NCBI RefSeq assembly: GCF_007981265.1
Contig: NZ_CP034363.1
Location: 3,472,001 to 3,536,000 of the forward strand
Source: Pantoea sp. CCBC3-3-1
GTDB lineage: Bacteria > Pseudomonadota > Gammaproteobacteria > Enterobacterales > Enterobacteriaceae
Direction of reading: 5' to 3'
Length of the DNA: 64,000 nt
In this document: positions 1 to 8,557 of the stretch, in pieces
Numbering within the stretch: the stretch's first letter is position 1
Layout: the number at the start of each line of letters is the position of its first letter
Position numbers and translations under genes: made by a program
Notes under the pieces: model-generated
What the model saw: the letters and a program-made list of their open reading frames with translations, nothing else
The model's database searches: none
Told to the model about the DNA's origin: nothing

Positions 1-1
1 C

Positions 2-673
2 CCGGGCGCTTTTTTGCTGGAAAATCTGGGATATACCTTCGGTTTTATTATTGTGATTATGGCCCGACAGCAGTTATTCACAGAAAACACCGTTACGGCC
101 GTGTTGCCCATCATGCATAAACCGACCGGGAGCAATATGCTGCTGTTGCTGCGTTTATGGGGCATTGTGCTGGCGGGCAATCTGGTTGGCACAGCAATGG
201 CTTCGCTGGCCTTTACGCATATGCCCATTTTTGATGACGCCACGCGGGAAGCCTTCGTCGCTATCAGCCAAAAAGTGATGGTCAATACGCCCGCAGAGAT
301 GTTCGCTAACGCTGTCGTTTCGGGTTGGATTATTGCCACTATGGTTTGGATGTTCCCTTCTGCCGGTGCGGCAAAAATCTGGGTGATTGTTTTAATGACC
401 TGGCTGGTGGCGCTGGGCGATCTGGCCCATATCGTGGTGGGCTCGGTTGAAGTGCTTTATCTGGTGTTTAACGGTGTGGTTAGCTGGCAGGAATTTATCT
501 GGCCGTTTGCACTGCCAACGCTGGCGGGCAATATCATCGGCGGAACCTTTATTTTTGCCTTAATCAGCCACGCGCAGATTCGTAACGATATGAGTAACAA
601 GGCGAAGGCTGAAGCGGCTAAAAAACAGCAGAAAAAGCGCCGACAGGGCGAAAAAGACTCTTCAGAAAGCTAA
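2..673 (+). CDS. yfdC: YfdC, formate/nitrite transporter family inner membrane protein (5' truncated by window edge)
   Basis: This is the C-terminal 223 or so residues of a FNT-family (formate/nitrite channel fold) membrane protein; the start lies before base 1. Several hydrophobic helices are visible (around GYTFGFIIVIMARQQL, LWGIVLAGNLVG, VVSGWIIATMVW, IWVIVLMTWLVALG), followed by a typical lysine/glutamine-rich cytoplasmic tail ending KKRRQGEKDSSES. E. coli YfdC is about 310 residues, so roughly a quarter is missing here. In E. coli yfdC also lies beside argW, and that order is kept here. The substrate of YfdC is not well established. Identification rests on family features plus synteny. 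Confidence 0.9.
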   Translation, partial: PGAFLLENLGYTFGFIIVIMARQQLFTENTVTAVLPIMHKPTGSNMLLLLRLWGIVLAGNLVGTAMASLAFTHMPIFDDATREAFVAISQKVMVNTPAEMFANAVVSGWIIATMVWMFPSAGAAKIWVIVLMTWLVALGDLAHIVVGSVEVLYLVFNGVVSWQEFIWPFALPTLAGNIIGGTFIFALISHAQIRNDMSNKAKAEAAKKQQKKRRQGEKDSSES

Positions 674-675
674 AC

Positions 676-712
676 AAAAACGGCAGCTGCCTTAACAAAG
701 ACGCTGCCGTTA
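676..712. terminator. Hairpin terminator between yfdC and the small membrane gene
   Basis: AACGGCAGC pairs with GCTGCCGTT across a 13-base loop. On the minus strand the stem is followed by a T-rich run (GTTTTTGTTTA), so it best serves the leftward small gene. On the plus strand the trailing sequence is only weakly T-rich. Confidence 0.7.
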
Positions 713-717
713 TTGCC

Positions 718-819
718 TCAGCTGAACAGCGAGAAGGTGTGCATATAGAACGTGCTGGCAAACGCGACGTAACCCAACCAGACCAGCATGATAATGGCAA
801 GTGACAGTTTCAGGGACAT
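718..819 (-). CDS. Small single-span membrane protein, 33 aa
   Basis: A short gene that reads MSLKLSLAIIMLVWLG then YVAFASTFYMHTFSLFS. It has a lysine near the N-terminus followed by one hydrophobic helix of about 20 residues. The chosen ATG (817-819) lies seven bases after a strong GAAAGAGG ribosome site; an ATG two codons upstream would sit too close to that site. A rho-independent terminator follows the stop directly. The size and K-then-VWLG pattern resemble YpdK, whose gene is at 58711 in this same window, but I do not assign it a name. The ribosome site, terminator and hydrophobic pattern make it a likely real gene of unknown function. Confidence 0.65.
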   Translation of the reverse strand: MSLKLSLAIIMLVWLGYVAFASTFYMHTFSLFS

Positions 820-1032
820 GGGCATACCTCTTTCAGGTAATAAATGAGAAGTTGATTCACTTCGCATTACACTATTCCTCTGTCAGATCGCCGATATTGA
901 TCCAGCGCAATAATGCCCGATCAGATTGCAAATATGTCACAGCCACTGACGCCAGCGCAGGACAAAACACAGTCTAAATCTTAAAAGCACCAGCCGATTG
1001 TGGATAAAACCAGCAGTCAATCGGGTAAGTGG

Positions 1033-1061
1033 TTAATCTGAAGATAAAAACGCGCTATACT
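1033..1061 (+). promoter_or_regulatory. argW promoter
   Basis: A TATACT -10 box (1056-1061) lies 10 bases before the tRNA. A weak TTAATC sits at the -35 position with a 17-base spacer. The stretch between the -10 and the tRNA is a run of C and G (CCCCGCCGC), the GC-rich discriminator typical of stringently controlled tRNA promoters. Confidence 0.65.
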
Positions 1062-1071
1062 CCCCGCCGCT

Positions 1072-1146
1072 GTCTCCTTAGTTAAATGGATATAACGAGC
1101 CCCTCCTAAGGGCTAGTTGCAGGTTCGATTCCTGCAGGGGACACCA
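1072..1146 (+). tRNA. argW: tRNA-Arg (anticodon CCU)
   Basis: A complete cloverleaf can be drawn. The acceptor stem is GTCTCCT with AGGGGAC, the anticodon arm contains CCT within GAGCCCCTCCTAAGGGCT, the T arm is GCAGG-TTCGATT-CCTGC, and CCA is encoded. It decodes AGG. In E. coli this gene is the integration site of the CPS-53 (KplE1) prophage, and its 3' end has been used in the same way here. The integrating element restores the 3' end, so the tRNA stays functional. Confidence 0.97.
1123..1146 (+). repeat. attL core, 3' end of argW
   Basis: The 24 bases from GTTCGATT to the CCA end of argW recur at 30338-30361 with a single difference (C1131 versus T30346). Everything between is AT-rich and carries mobile-element genes. 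The pair therefore marks the two ends of an argW-integrated island of about 29.2 kb. Confidence 0.92.
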
Positions 1147-1325
1147 AATGTTAGCCCACCAAAGTATTTCAAAGTCTAGTCAACTCTTTAACTTCAAACA
1201 CTTACCTCTCGTTAATAGCCCATTAACGTTTACCGCTGTATTTCAAAATCCACTCTGTTTAGTTGGTACATATGTTGGTATGTTAAGTTCGATATTGCAG
1301 ATACCATCATCTGAGGGTTTTTAGT

Positions 1326-2585
1326 ATGGCACTCACAGAGCTAAAAGTAAGAAATACAAAGCCTTCTGATAAACCTGTCAAGATGACCGACGGTAATGGT
1401 ATGCACCTGTTGATCACCACAAGTGGTTCCAAATACTGGCGTTTTCAGTATCGCTTCGCTGGTAAACAGAAAATTCTCGCGCTGGGTGTTTATCCAGAGG
1501 TTTCATTGTCAGAAGCCAGACGAAGAAGAGATGAAGCCCGTCAGCTCGTTGCAAACCATGTAGACCCAAGTGAAAAGCGAAAAGCACAAAAGATTGAGAG
1601 CAAAGGCTTGCTAACATTTGAGCAAGTTGCCAGAGAATGGCATACCAGTAACAGAACCTGGTCAGACAGTCATAGAACTACCGTATTGAACAGCCTTGTT
1701 TCCCATGTGTTCCCTGTCATCGGCAAACGTAATATCAGCGAGCTAAAAACTCGTGATTTGTTGGTTCCTTTGAAAAAAGCAGAAGCTTCAGGACACCATG
1801 AACTGGCTTCCCGCTTACAACAGCGCATTACGGCGGTAATGAGGTATGCCGTTCACAATGCTTTGATTGAACAGAATCCTGCAAACGACCTCGCTGGTGC
1901 TGTTGTTTCCACTAAAAGTGTTCATCGCCCTGCCCTTTCTCTGGAACGATTGCCAGAGCTTATGAATCGTTTGGAAGCATATAAAGGAAGAGGCATTACC
2001 CAAATTGCAGTGCAGTTAACACTCCTGACTTTTGTCCGTTCGAGTGAACTGCGATTTGCTCGCTGGTCAGAAGTCGATCTCAAAAATTCACTGTGGACTA
2101 TCCCCGGAAAGCGACAACCTATGGAAGGGGTAAAATATTCTGCAAGAGGGGCAAAGATGAAAATGCCTCATTTGGTTCCATTAAGCTCACAAGCCAAAGC
2201 ACTTATGGAAGAGCTTCATACGATCAGTGGTAACAAAGAACTTATGTTCATTGGTTTTACCGGGGATGACAAACCTATCAGTGAAAATACTGTCAACAAA
2301 GCACTTAGGGCGATGGGTTACGATACGAAAGTAGAAGTCTGCGGGCATGGTTTCAGGACTATGGCATGTAGTGCCTTAATCGAATCGGGATTATGGTCGA
2401 GAGATGCTGTGGAAAGACAAATGAGCCACCAGGAACGCAACAGTGTCCGGGCTGCTTACATACACAAAGCGGAGCATTTGGAAGAACGGAAACTTATGTT
2501 GCAATGGTGGGCTGACTATCTGGAAGCTTGTAAAGAAGAAGCACAGACACCTTTTTCCTACTCTGTTCAACAATCAGAAAAATGA
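1326..2585 (+). CDS. P4/IntS-type tyrosine integrase of the argW island
   Basis: A 419-residue phage-type integrase that would cut and rejoin DNA at the argW core for integration and excision. It has the N-terminal arm-binding DUF4102-type domain (about residues 3-90), a SAM-like core-binding domain and a C-terminal catalytic domain. Catalytic residues visible are R238 (VRSSEL), H341 and R344 (HGFR), H368 and the nucleophile Y378 (AAYIH). It starts 180 bases from the tRNA and reads away from it, the usual position for IntS-like enzymes at argW. A GAGGG ribosome site precedes the ATG. It looks intact, so the island may still be excisable. An excisionase would also be needed; the AlpA protein at 26521 is a candidate. 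Confidence 0.95.
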   Translation: MALTELKVRNTKPSDKPVKMTDGNGMHLLITTSGSKYWRFQYRFAGKQKILALGVYPEVSLSEARRRRDEARQLVANHVDPSEKRKAQKIESKGLLTFEQVAREWHTSNRTWSDSHRTTVLNSLVSHVFPVIGKRNISELKTRDLLVPLKKAEASGHHELASRLQQRITAVMRYAVHNALIEQNPANDLAGAVVSTKSVHRPALSLERLPELMNRLEAYKGRGITQIAVQLTLLTFVRSSELRFARWSEVDLKNSLWTIPGKRQPMEGVKYSARGAKMKMPHLVPLSSQAKALMEELHTISGNKELMFIGFTGDDKPISENTVNKALRAMGYDTKVEVCGHGFRTMACSALIESGLWSRDAVERQMSHQERNSVRAAYIHKAEHLEERKLMLQWWADYLEACKEEAQTPFSYSVQQSEK

Positions 2586-3012
2586 GTAGCAAACTATACG
2601 TATTTAATATTTATAATCGATAACTCAATGGGGATGCGAATATCTATCAAGAATTCAAATCTCCCCTTTGTAAAATAAATAATTACCTTAATACATACAT
2701 CCATTAAGCATAATCGTGGCAAAAACGATGATGGTTATTAATGACATATTTCAAAAATCGATGTTTATAAATCATCAAAATAACCTTGCAAATCAATAAG
2801 TTAAACCATCCTTATGTTACAAGATTTTCATTTCATTCTTATCACTCAACCATCCTCTCCCCCTGGTTCATAACAATGAATCTTCAAAAGCGGTTTTGTT
2901 TTGTAGCTAAAAAACAAACCTAATAAATTAATGCCAAAAAAGGTTGCAACTAGAACGAAATTGATCAATTTTTATACAGATTGGTTTTCCACAGTTGCAC
3001 TAAGGCACTGCA
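2586..3012. other. AT-rich intergenic stretch
   Basis: No gene is evident between the integrase and the recombinase. Near 2893-2922 there is an imperfect inverted repeat (GGTTTTGTTTT...AAAACAAACC). The promoter of the following operon presumably lies within the last 100 bases, but I see no clear consensus boxes. Confidence 0.4.
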
Positions 3013-4545
3013 ATGGATAATAAAAATGAGAAAAAACAGAAGGTTAAAGTAGCCCAATATCTACGGATGTCTACAAATCTTCAGGAATTTTCGTTAGATA
3101 ACCAAGCTCAGTTCATAAAAAAGTATGCTGACGACAACAATATGGAAATCTTGCATACTTATGATGATGCAGGAAAAAGCGGTGTATCCACGTCAGGAAG
3201 GCATGATTTTAATAAGTTAATCAACGACATACTCACTAAGGAAATCAATATTGATGCTGTGCTTGTATATGATGTAAGTCGTTTTGGTCGCTTTAAAGAT
3301 CCACAAGAAGGCATTTACTATAAATATTTATTAAAAATGAATAAGGTAGATGTCATCTACTGTGCTGAAAATCTTCCTGCGAATAGTGATACTGAGACGT
3401 TCATACTTTCATCACTTATGTATGCTGCGGGAGCCTTTAGTAAAAACCTTTCAATCAAAGTATTTGCCGGACATGTAAATCTTGTTAAGCGAGGATACTA
3501 TCAAGGTGGAGTGCCTGGATACGGACTTAAAAGAAAGTTACTTGATAATAATAACAAAGCGAAAATGATACTCAACAATGGTGAGAGAAAGAGTCTGCAA
3601 ACAGATAGGATAGTCTTAGTGCCAGGAAGTAAAAAAGAAACGGACTTAGTAAAGAAAATATTTAACATGTTTATTTTTGAAGGATTGAATGAGTATCTCA
3701 TTGCTTCAAAACTAAACCAAGAAGGATATAAATACAGCGACAAATCGGATTGGACACGAAGCCGGATACATTCTGTGCTTATAAACAATCGCTATACTGG
3801 TAAGTATACATATAATCGAACATCTCAGAAACTGAAAACTAAAAGAGTTCAAAATCCTGAAGAAGATTGGATTGAGTATAATACCTTTTTTAAACCCATA
3901 ATTTCAGAAGAAAAATTCAGGTTAGCGAAAGAGATTATTAATAACCGCTCAATAAAAATGAGCAATGAAGAGATTCTTGAATTTTTAAAAAAGATCCTTT
4001 CGACTCATGGAAAAATATCAGGTTTTATCATAGATGAAGAGGATAATGGTCCATCAAGCAGTGTAGTAGCAAGCCGCTTTGGAGGACTTCTACCTGCATA
4101 TAAGCTGATAAATTACACACCCGAACGAGATTACCGTTATTTAGAAATAAACTCATCCCTACGTATTAAACATGACCATATTATAAATAAAATACACCAA
4201 GAAATTAATAACAGCGAAATATCTATATTAGATAATAAACTAATCACCATAAACAAAAGCTTAACCTTTACCATAATACTTTCTCGATGTAGAAAAATGG
4301 GAACTGGAAAATATAGATGGATTGTTAGATTAGACAGGGGGATAAATCCTGAAGTTAGTGTGATTGCAAGAATGAACAGTCTTAATACCGAACCTGTAGA
4401 TTATTACATCCTGCCTTCGCTTGAAAGTTTTGAAAATAAACTGAGTCTAAAAGAGAATAATAACCTTCTATTTGAGATGTATAGATTTGATAACATCAGG
4501 ACCTTCTTTGATATGCTTTCAACTACGGAAATGGAGGTAGCCTAA
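3013..4545 (+). CDS. Large serine recombinase (resolvase/Recombinase domains)
   Basis: A 510-residue serine recombinase. The N-terminal resolvase domain shows YLRMST with the catalytic serine at S20, then VYDVSRFGR around residues 85-93 carrying the DxxRxxR-type active-site arginines. It is followed by a Recombinase (pfam07508-like) region with GGVPGYGLKRK near residue 168 and WTRSRIHSVLINNRYTGKY near residue 250. The C-terminal half is unlike the zinc-ribbon/coiled-coil of phage integrases and I do not recognise it. The gene abuts the next one with no gap (stop 4543-4545, ATG 4546), so it is the first gene of a three-gene operon with two ParB-like proteins. The ribosome site is AAGG seven bases before the ATG. 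Confidence 0.88.
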   Translation: MDNKNEKKQKVKVAQYLRMSTNLQEFSLDNQAQFIKKYADDNNMEILHTYDDAGKSGVSTSGRHDFNKLINDILTKEINIDAVLVYDVSRFGRFKDPQEGIYYKYLLKMNKVDVIYCAENLPANSDTETFILSSLMYAAGAFSKNLSIKVFAGHVNLVKRGYYQGGVPGYGLKRKLLDNNNKAKMILNNGERKSLQTDRIVLVPGSKKETDLVKKIFNMFIFEGLNEYLIASKLNQEGYKYSDKSDWTRSRIHSVLINNRYTGKYTYNRTSQKLKTKRVQNPEEDWIEYNTFFKPIISEEKFRLAKEIINNRSIKMSNEEILEFLKKILSTHGKISGFIIDEEDNGPSSSVVASRFGGLLPAYKLINYTPERDYRYLEINSSLRIKHDHIINKIHQEINNSEISILDNKLITINKSLTFTIILSRCRKMGTGKYRWIVRLDRGINPEVSVIARMNSLNTEPVDYYILPSLESFENKLSLKENNNLLFEMYRFDNIRTFFDMLSTTEMEVA

Positions 4546-5418
4546 ATGAACGACGACCAAATTCACATGCTTGAAATATCAAAAATAAAAGTTGTAATTC
4601 CTCGTTCCCGGAACAAGTTTAAACATGCTGAGATAACAGATAGTATTGATACAAGTGGATTAAGAAAACCAATAACAGTAAGAAGAATTGCGGATAGAAA
4701 ATACGAATTTGCCTTGATTTGTGGTCAGGGTAGACTTGAATCACTCTCAGCTTTGGGAGAAGAGCTAATACCTGCTTTCATACTGGACATTGATGAAAAC
4801 AAAGCATACATAATGAGTTTGGTTGAAAATATGGCTCGTGTAATACCAAGAGCGGGCGAGCAGTTCCAACGAATAAAAGAAATGAATGATCAAGGTTTAT
4901 CTAACAAAGAAATATCCTATTCTACTGGCCTATCATTGCACTGGATTACCAGCCTGACTATGCTAATTAGCAAAGGAGAAAACAAACTATTATCTGCTGT
5001 AGAATCAGGAAGCATTCCAATCTCACTTGCAGTTGAAATTGCCAGAGTGGACTTCGAAGGTGGGCAAGAATTACTAATTAAAGCTTTTGATGAAGGTTTA
5101 ATAAAGCATAAAGATGTTGGTAAAATAAGAGATATATTGGATTCCCGAGATGAAGGTTTAAAAGGCTTTCTGAACAATAGTTTCGGAGTTGCAAAGAAAA
5201 AGAAAAAACTCACTACTGATGAACTTAAACAGTTATACCAAGATAACATTTCACAGCACAGAAAAATAAAAAACAAAGCTGAATATGTCGAGAGAAACTT
5301 ACTCATAGCCAGTCAAATATTTAAAGAGTTATCTGAAAGCGAAGAGTTTAGTAAAATTTTAAATGAAGAGAATTTAAATGGAGTAGTAAAGGTTATTATG
5401 AAAAATACTTCTTGCTGA
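4546..5418 (+). CDS. ParB/RepB-type nucleoid-binding domain protein A
   Basis: A 290-residue protein with a ParB N-terminal domain. HMLEISKIKVVIPRSRN begins the domain, EITDSIDTSGLRKPITVRR follows, and the signature CGQGRLESLSALGEE lies around residue 65, where canonical ParB has GxRRxxA. LVENMARVIPRAGEQ fits the next ParB box (normally EN-x-R). An HTH follows (GLSNKEISYSTGLSLHWITSL, about residues 118-138). It lies between the serine recombinase and a second ParB-like gene, with translational coupling on one side and a 7-base gap on the other. A role in DNA partition or recombination-site recognition is an inference. Confidence 0.85.
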   Translation: MNDDQIHMLEISKIKVVIPRSRNKFKHAEITDSIDTSGLRKPITVRRIADRKYEFALICGQGRLESLSALGEELIPAFILDIDENKAYIMSLVENMARVIPRAGEQFQRIKEMNDQGLSNKEISYSTGLSLHWITSLTMLISKGENKLLSAVESGSIPISLAVEIARVDFEGGQELLIKAFDEGLIKHKDVGKIRDILDSRDEGLKGFLNNSFGVAKKKKKLTTDELKQLYQDNISQHRKIKNKAEYVERNLLIASQIFKELSESEEFSKILNEENLNGVVKVIMKNTSC

Positions 5419-5425
5419 GGTTAAA

Positions 5426-6298
5426 ATGATTAAATACTGCTTTAATGAAAAAACAGTCAGCTTTAAATTATCTGATCTTATTTATACAAAAAAACCTCCT
5501 ACCAACTATAAAAGTAGCCAAAAATACATTCAAATAAAGAGCACGATATCTGCACTTGGATTAGTCGAACCTATACTGATTTACATTGATGGGGCTGATG
5601 GCACTGCAAAAATCCTCGATGGTCATCTGAGAGTTGAGGCATTAAAAGATATTGGAGAAGAAAGAGTTGCTTGTCTCGTTTCAACTGTTTACGACACTTA
5701 TACGCCCAACAAAAAAGTCAATAGAATAACAATAATTCAAATTCAAAGAATGTTAAAAGAAGCTGTTAGAGTAGGTGTTCCTGAAGACATGCTTTGTTCA
5801 GCTTTGAATATAAGTTCCGATTCATTAAAAAGTAACCTATCAGTTCTTAAAGGCATATGCCCTGAGGTTATAGAATTATTTAATGATAGAGATATACCTA
5901 AGAACACATTTATGATCTTAAAAAGAATGATTCCTTTTAGGCAAATTGAATGTGCAAACCTAATGATAAAATTTGATAATTATTCAAAGATTTTTGCTCA
6001 ATCGCTTTATCACAGTTCATCACCTGAGCTTTTAAACGACAAAGGTAAACCTAACATTGATGAGAGATCTGGTAATAGAAAAGCAATTGAAAGGCTTGAG
6101 AAAGAGATGGCTCAGGTCCATTTCGATACAGAAAAGATAAAAGAAAACTACGGTTCCAATAGTCTGAAGCTAACGATTGTTATCTCTCACATAAAAAAAA
6201 TACTCGAAAACCCCAAGGTTTTCCATTGGCTTCTTAGGAATAAACAAGATTATCTTAGTGAACTTACCAAGATATCTGACATTGATAAATTATCTTAG
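5426..6298 (+). CDS. ParB-like/RepB C-terminal domain protein B
   Basis: A 290-residue protein of the same overall plan as its upstream neighbour. Its ParB box reads ILDGHLRVEALKDIGEE (about residues 70-87), which fits the ParB pattern with H in place of one arginine. The second half (from about residue 110) matches the layout of the RepB plasmid-partition C-terminal family, with a helix-turn-helix around EDMLCSALNISSDSLKSNLS. It ends four bases into the converging gene at 6295. As the third gene of the recombinase operon it probably acts with the other two proteins. The function is not known to me. Confidence 0.82.
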   Translation: MIKYCFNEKTVSFKLSDLIYTKKPPTNYKSSQKYIQIKSTISALGLVEPILIYIDGADGTAKILDGHLRVEALKDIGEERVACLVSTVYDTYTPNKKVNRITIIQIQRMLKEAVRVGVPEDMLCSALNISSDSLKSNLSVLKGICPEVIELFNDRDIPKNTFMILKRMIPFRQIECANLMIKFDNYSKIFAQSLYHSSSPELLNDKGKPNIDERSGNRKAIERLEKEMAQVHFDTEKIKENYGSNSLKLTIVISHIKKILENPKVFHWLLRNKQDYLSELTKISDIDKLS

Positions 6299-7905
6299 GT
6301 CTTGTTCTTTTGTGGCTTACATAACTTTTTTTTGTAAATATTGGGATCTACTGCTATTTTGCAAATCCTAACTTCGTATCCAAAGTTGCTAATGCTCTTA
6401 TGAAAGTTTTTTAAATTTATTTTTGAAAACAGAGGCAGATCTTCAGGGATTTTTTTGTTCGTAGCTATAGCGAATACTAATTTATAGTTTTTAGCATCAG
6501 GCCGTATTATATGATCAGCTAATTTTATATGAACGGGAAGTTTCTCATTAAGTTTTCCTCGAAACTCTGAATCGCTTATGAAAAGTTCAGAACCGACAAA
6601 TCCTTGTGAGAAAAGATGGCTCATACTTTGTGAGCCACTATAATACTTCACATGAATAAAATCTGATGCACCTTTTATAAGGTCGCAAAATTCAATTTTA
6701 CTTTTCCCACCACCATGATGAATAAATTTTTGATCCATGTGTGTAAATGATTTGTCACCAAGACAAACATTTTTATTGTAATCTTCTTCTCTTTTATAGG
6801 AGTATACCGGAAACTTATCAGACTCCTCATAATGCAGAATCTTTTTCATCTCATCATCAATGGTTGTTACGAATTTTCTATCGGCCACATACCATATGGA
6901 GTCTCGCAGAATGTAGTTTTGATCGCCTTCTTTTATTTCAGCATAAATGCATCTATACAAAGACCATTTCTTTATCGTTTCATAATCGGCATTTAAAACA
7001 TGCAAGCAACTTCTTTTAAGTTCATCAACAGTAACATCCGCATTTTTGCCATCAAAATATTCACATATGTGATCGATTGACAAGCTTTCATAAATAATGC
7101 TTCTTTGCTTTCTCTCGAAACAATATCCTATTTGATTTTCCCAATCCACAATTTCTGGCTCACCTATCCATATGTCACTGAAGTCTCTTTGATTTATCAA
7201 ATCGATCAAAAGCGAATCCAATATTTCAACTTCAGCTTCATCAGCTTCTTTGATATTGTTAACCCATTCGAATTCTTCAGGAAGGGGTAATTTATAAATA
7301 GAGTCTATTTTTATTAATAATTCAGGAATGGTTTTCAAGTCAATGTCTGGCACAATTACAAAAGAATCTTTCCCTGTTATTTTATTCCCTAAAACATCTT
7401 CAGTGGAAGTGCCCGTGAGGGTCGTGAGAATATCCATCTCAGAATCAATTTTAAGATTATATATATCGACTTCTTTACTACTCTGACTACGAGTTAGAAG
7501 ATTGGTTTCGTTATGACTACCTTTATCCAGGCTACGGATTTTTTTATGCTCAATACATTTAAGGGTTGTTTTCAGTCCAAAACCTTTGACAATGCCACTA
7601 TCATTAATTAAGTGATGACCAGTTCCAAACGGAATAAGATACCTTGAGTTATCAACCTCAACTACCAGTACTGCTCCAGTGCTACTATTCATACCAAAAA
7701 AATCGGGTTTTATGTCTTTCTTTTGGCTTGTAAATAAACTTGTCCATTCAGGTAGCACTGGGTCAGAAATCTGCTTTGCATAAAGGTATGCTCTTGCATC
7801 GTCCATATCAAATTCAATAGGTTTTTGGACTTTTTCCAAATTCAAAACCTGATCAATGTCATCAGTAATTCTTTTTGTTTTATAAATTGAAAGTTTTATC
7901 TTCAT
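6295..7905 (-). CDS. Sporadically distributed TIGR04141/DUF6119 family protein
   Basis: A 536-residue protein of the family TIGR04141 (DUF6119). The diagnostic region is in the last third, where KIEFCDLI is followed by DFIHVKYYSGSQSMSHLFSQGF. The acidic-then-HVK spacing resembles a PD-(D/E)XK nuclease core, but that is an inference. The start chosen (7905, MKIKLSIYK) has GGGAG eight bases upstream; another in-frame ATG lies 15 bases earlier. It begins only 19 bases after the hxsA stop, on the same strand, so it may be the last gene of the hxs operon. It overlaps the convergent ParB gene by four bases. The family is scattered among genomic islands and its biochemical role is unknown to me. Confidence 0.8.
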   Translation of the reverse strand: MKIKLSIYKTKRITDDIDQVLNLEKVQKPIEFDMDDARAYLYAKQISDPVLPEWTSLFTSQKKDIKPDFFGMNSSTGAVLVVEVDNSRYLIPFGTGHHLINDSGIVKGFGLKTTLKCIEHKKIRSLDKGSHNETNLLTRSQSSKEVDIYNLKIDSEMDILTTLTGTSTEDVLGNKITGKDSFVIVPDIDLKTIPELLIKIDSIYKLPLPEEFEWVNNIKEADEAEVEILDSLLIDLINQRDFSDIWIGEPEIVDWENQIGYCFERKQRSIIYESLSIDHICEYFDGKNADVTVDELKRSCLHVLNADYETIKKWSLYRCIYAEIKEGDQNYILRDSIWYVADRKFVTTIDDEMKKILHYEESDKFPVYSYKREEDYNKNVCLGDKSFTHMDQKFIHHGGGKSKIEFCDLIKGASDFIHVKYYSGSQSMSHLFSQGFVGSELFISDSEFRGKLNEKLPVHIKLADHIIRPDAKNYKLVFAIATNKKIPEDLPLFSKINLKNFHKSISNFGYEVRICKIAVDPNIYKKKLCKPQKNKT

Positions 7906-7924
7906 TATATTTACTCCCAATGTC

Positions 7925-8557
7925 TTATCGGGCCAGTATATTTAAGGAGTTCAATAGCTGAGTGTCTAATGTTTCTCTTACTGGAGTAGGCAATCCATTC
8001 GCAACCCTATAATTCTTGATTGCTGCCCTTGTGGCTGGTCCCATGCTACCGTCAATACTACCGTTGTAAAAACCTTTATCGAGTAAGGCGAACTGCACTC
8101 TCATGATCAACCGCTTCCGTTTTTCTGTATCCGAAGTCAGCCCACTACTTGCGCGGTTGGCACCTGTAGTCCCTGCTGAATTTGTTGTGGTTCTGCTATC
8201 TGTGTCATTAGAACGAAGTGAACGGACAGAGGAGGATGACGACGAACGAGTTCCTGAACTGGATGAGTCTGATGTGCTAGGCGAGCTGTATGTTTTGGGA
8301 TAGTAAGGAGTGCTTCCACCATAGTAGCCACCGCCTGATGAGGAACGGTGTGAGCTGTGGCTACGGTGAGAACTGTGACTTCTGTGTCCTGCAATGTAGA
8401 ACGGCACTTCGGTGTTGAGCGGAGCTATCACCAAATCATGTTCGTTCAAAGTCATACCAGGTAAGTCACTGGCACCAGTAGATGAATCACTTGCCCAAAC
8501 AGAGTTATTAAGAGCCAAAAATCCAGGAAGCAGAGCCGCGAAATTAAACTTTTTCAT
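7925..8557 (-). CDS. hxsA: HxsA, His-Xaa-Ser repeat precursor protein with peptidoglycan-binding domain
   Basis: A 210-residue exported protein that is the likely substrate of the neighbouring radical-SAM enzymes. It has a signal peptide (residues 1-23, cleavage after VWA-S). Five tandem His-Xaa-Ser triplets follow at residues 58-72 (HRS HSS HRS HSS HRS), then a Ser/Gly/Thr-rich linker. A C-terminal peptidoglycan_binding_1 domain covers about residues 147-208 (MRVQFALLDKGFYNG, DGSMGPATRAAIKNY). The start at 8557 is fixed by the ATGA overlap with the hxsC stop. The layout matches TIGR03979 HxsA. The modified protein would be placed at the cell wall; the chemistry on the HxS repeats is not visible from sequence. 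Confidence 0.9.
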   Translation of the reverse strand: MKKFNFAALLPGFLALNNSVWASDSSTGASDLPGMTLNEHDLVIAPLNTEVPFYIAGHRSHSSHRSHSSHRSSSGGGYYGGSTPYYPKTYSSPSTSDSSSSGTRSSSSSSVRSLRSNDTDSRTTTNSAGTTGANRASSGLTSDTEKRKRLIMRVQFALLDKGFYNGSIDGSMGPATRAAIKNYRVANGLPTPVRETLDTQLLNSLNILAR

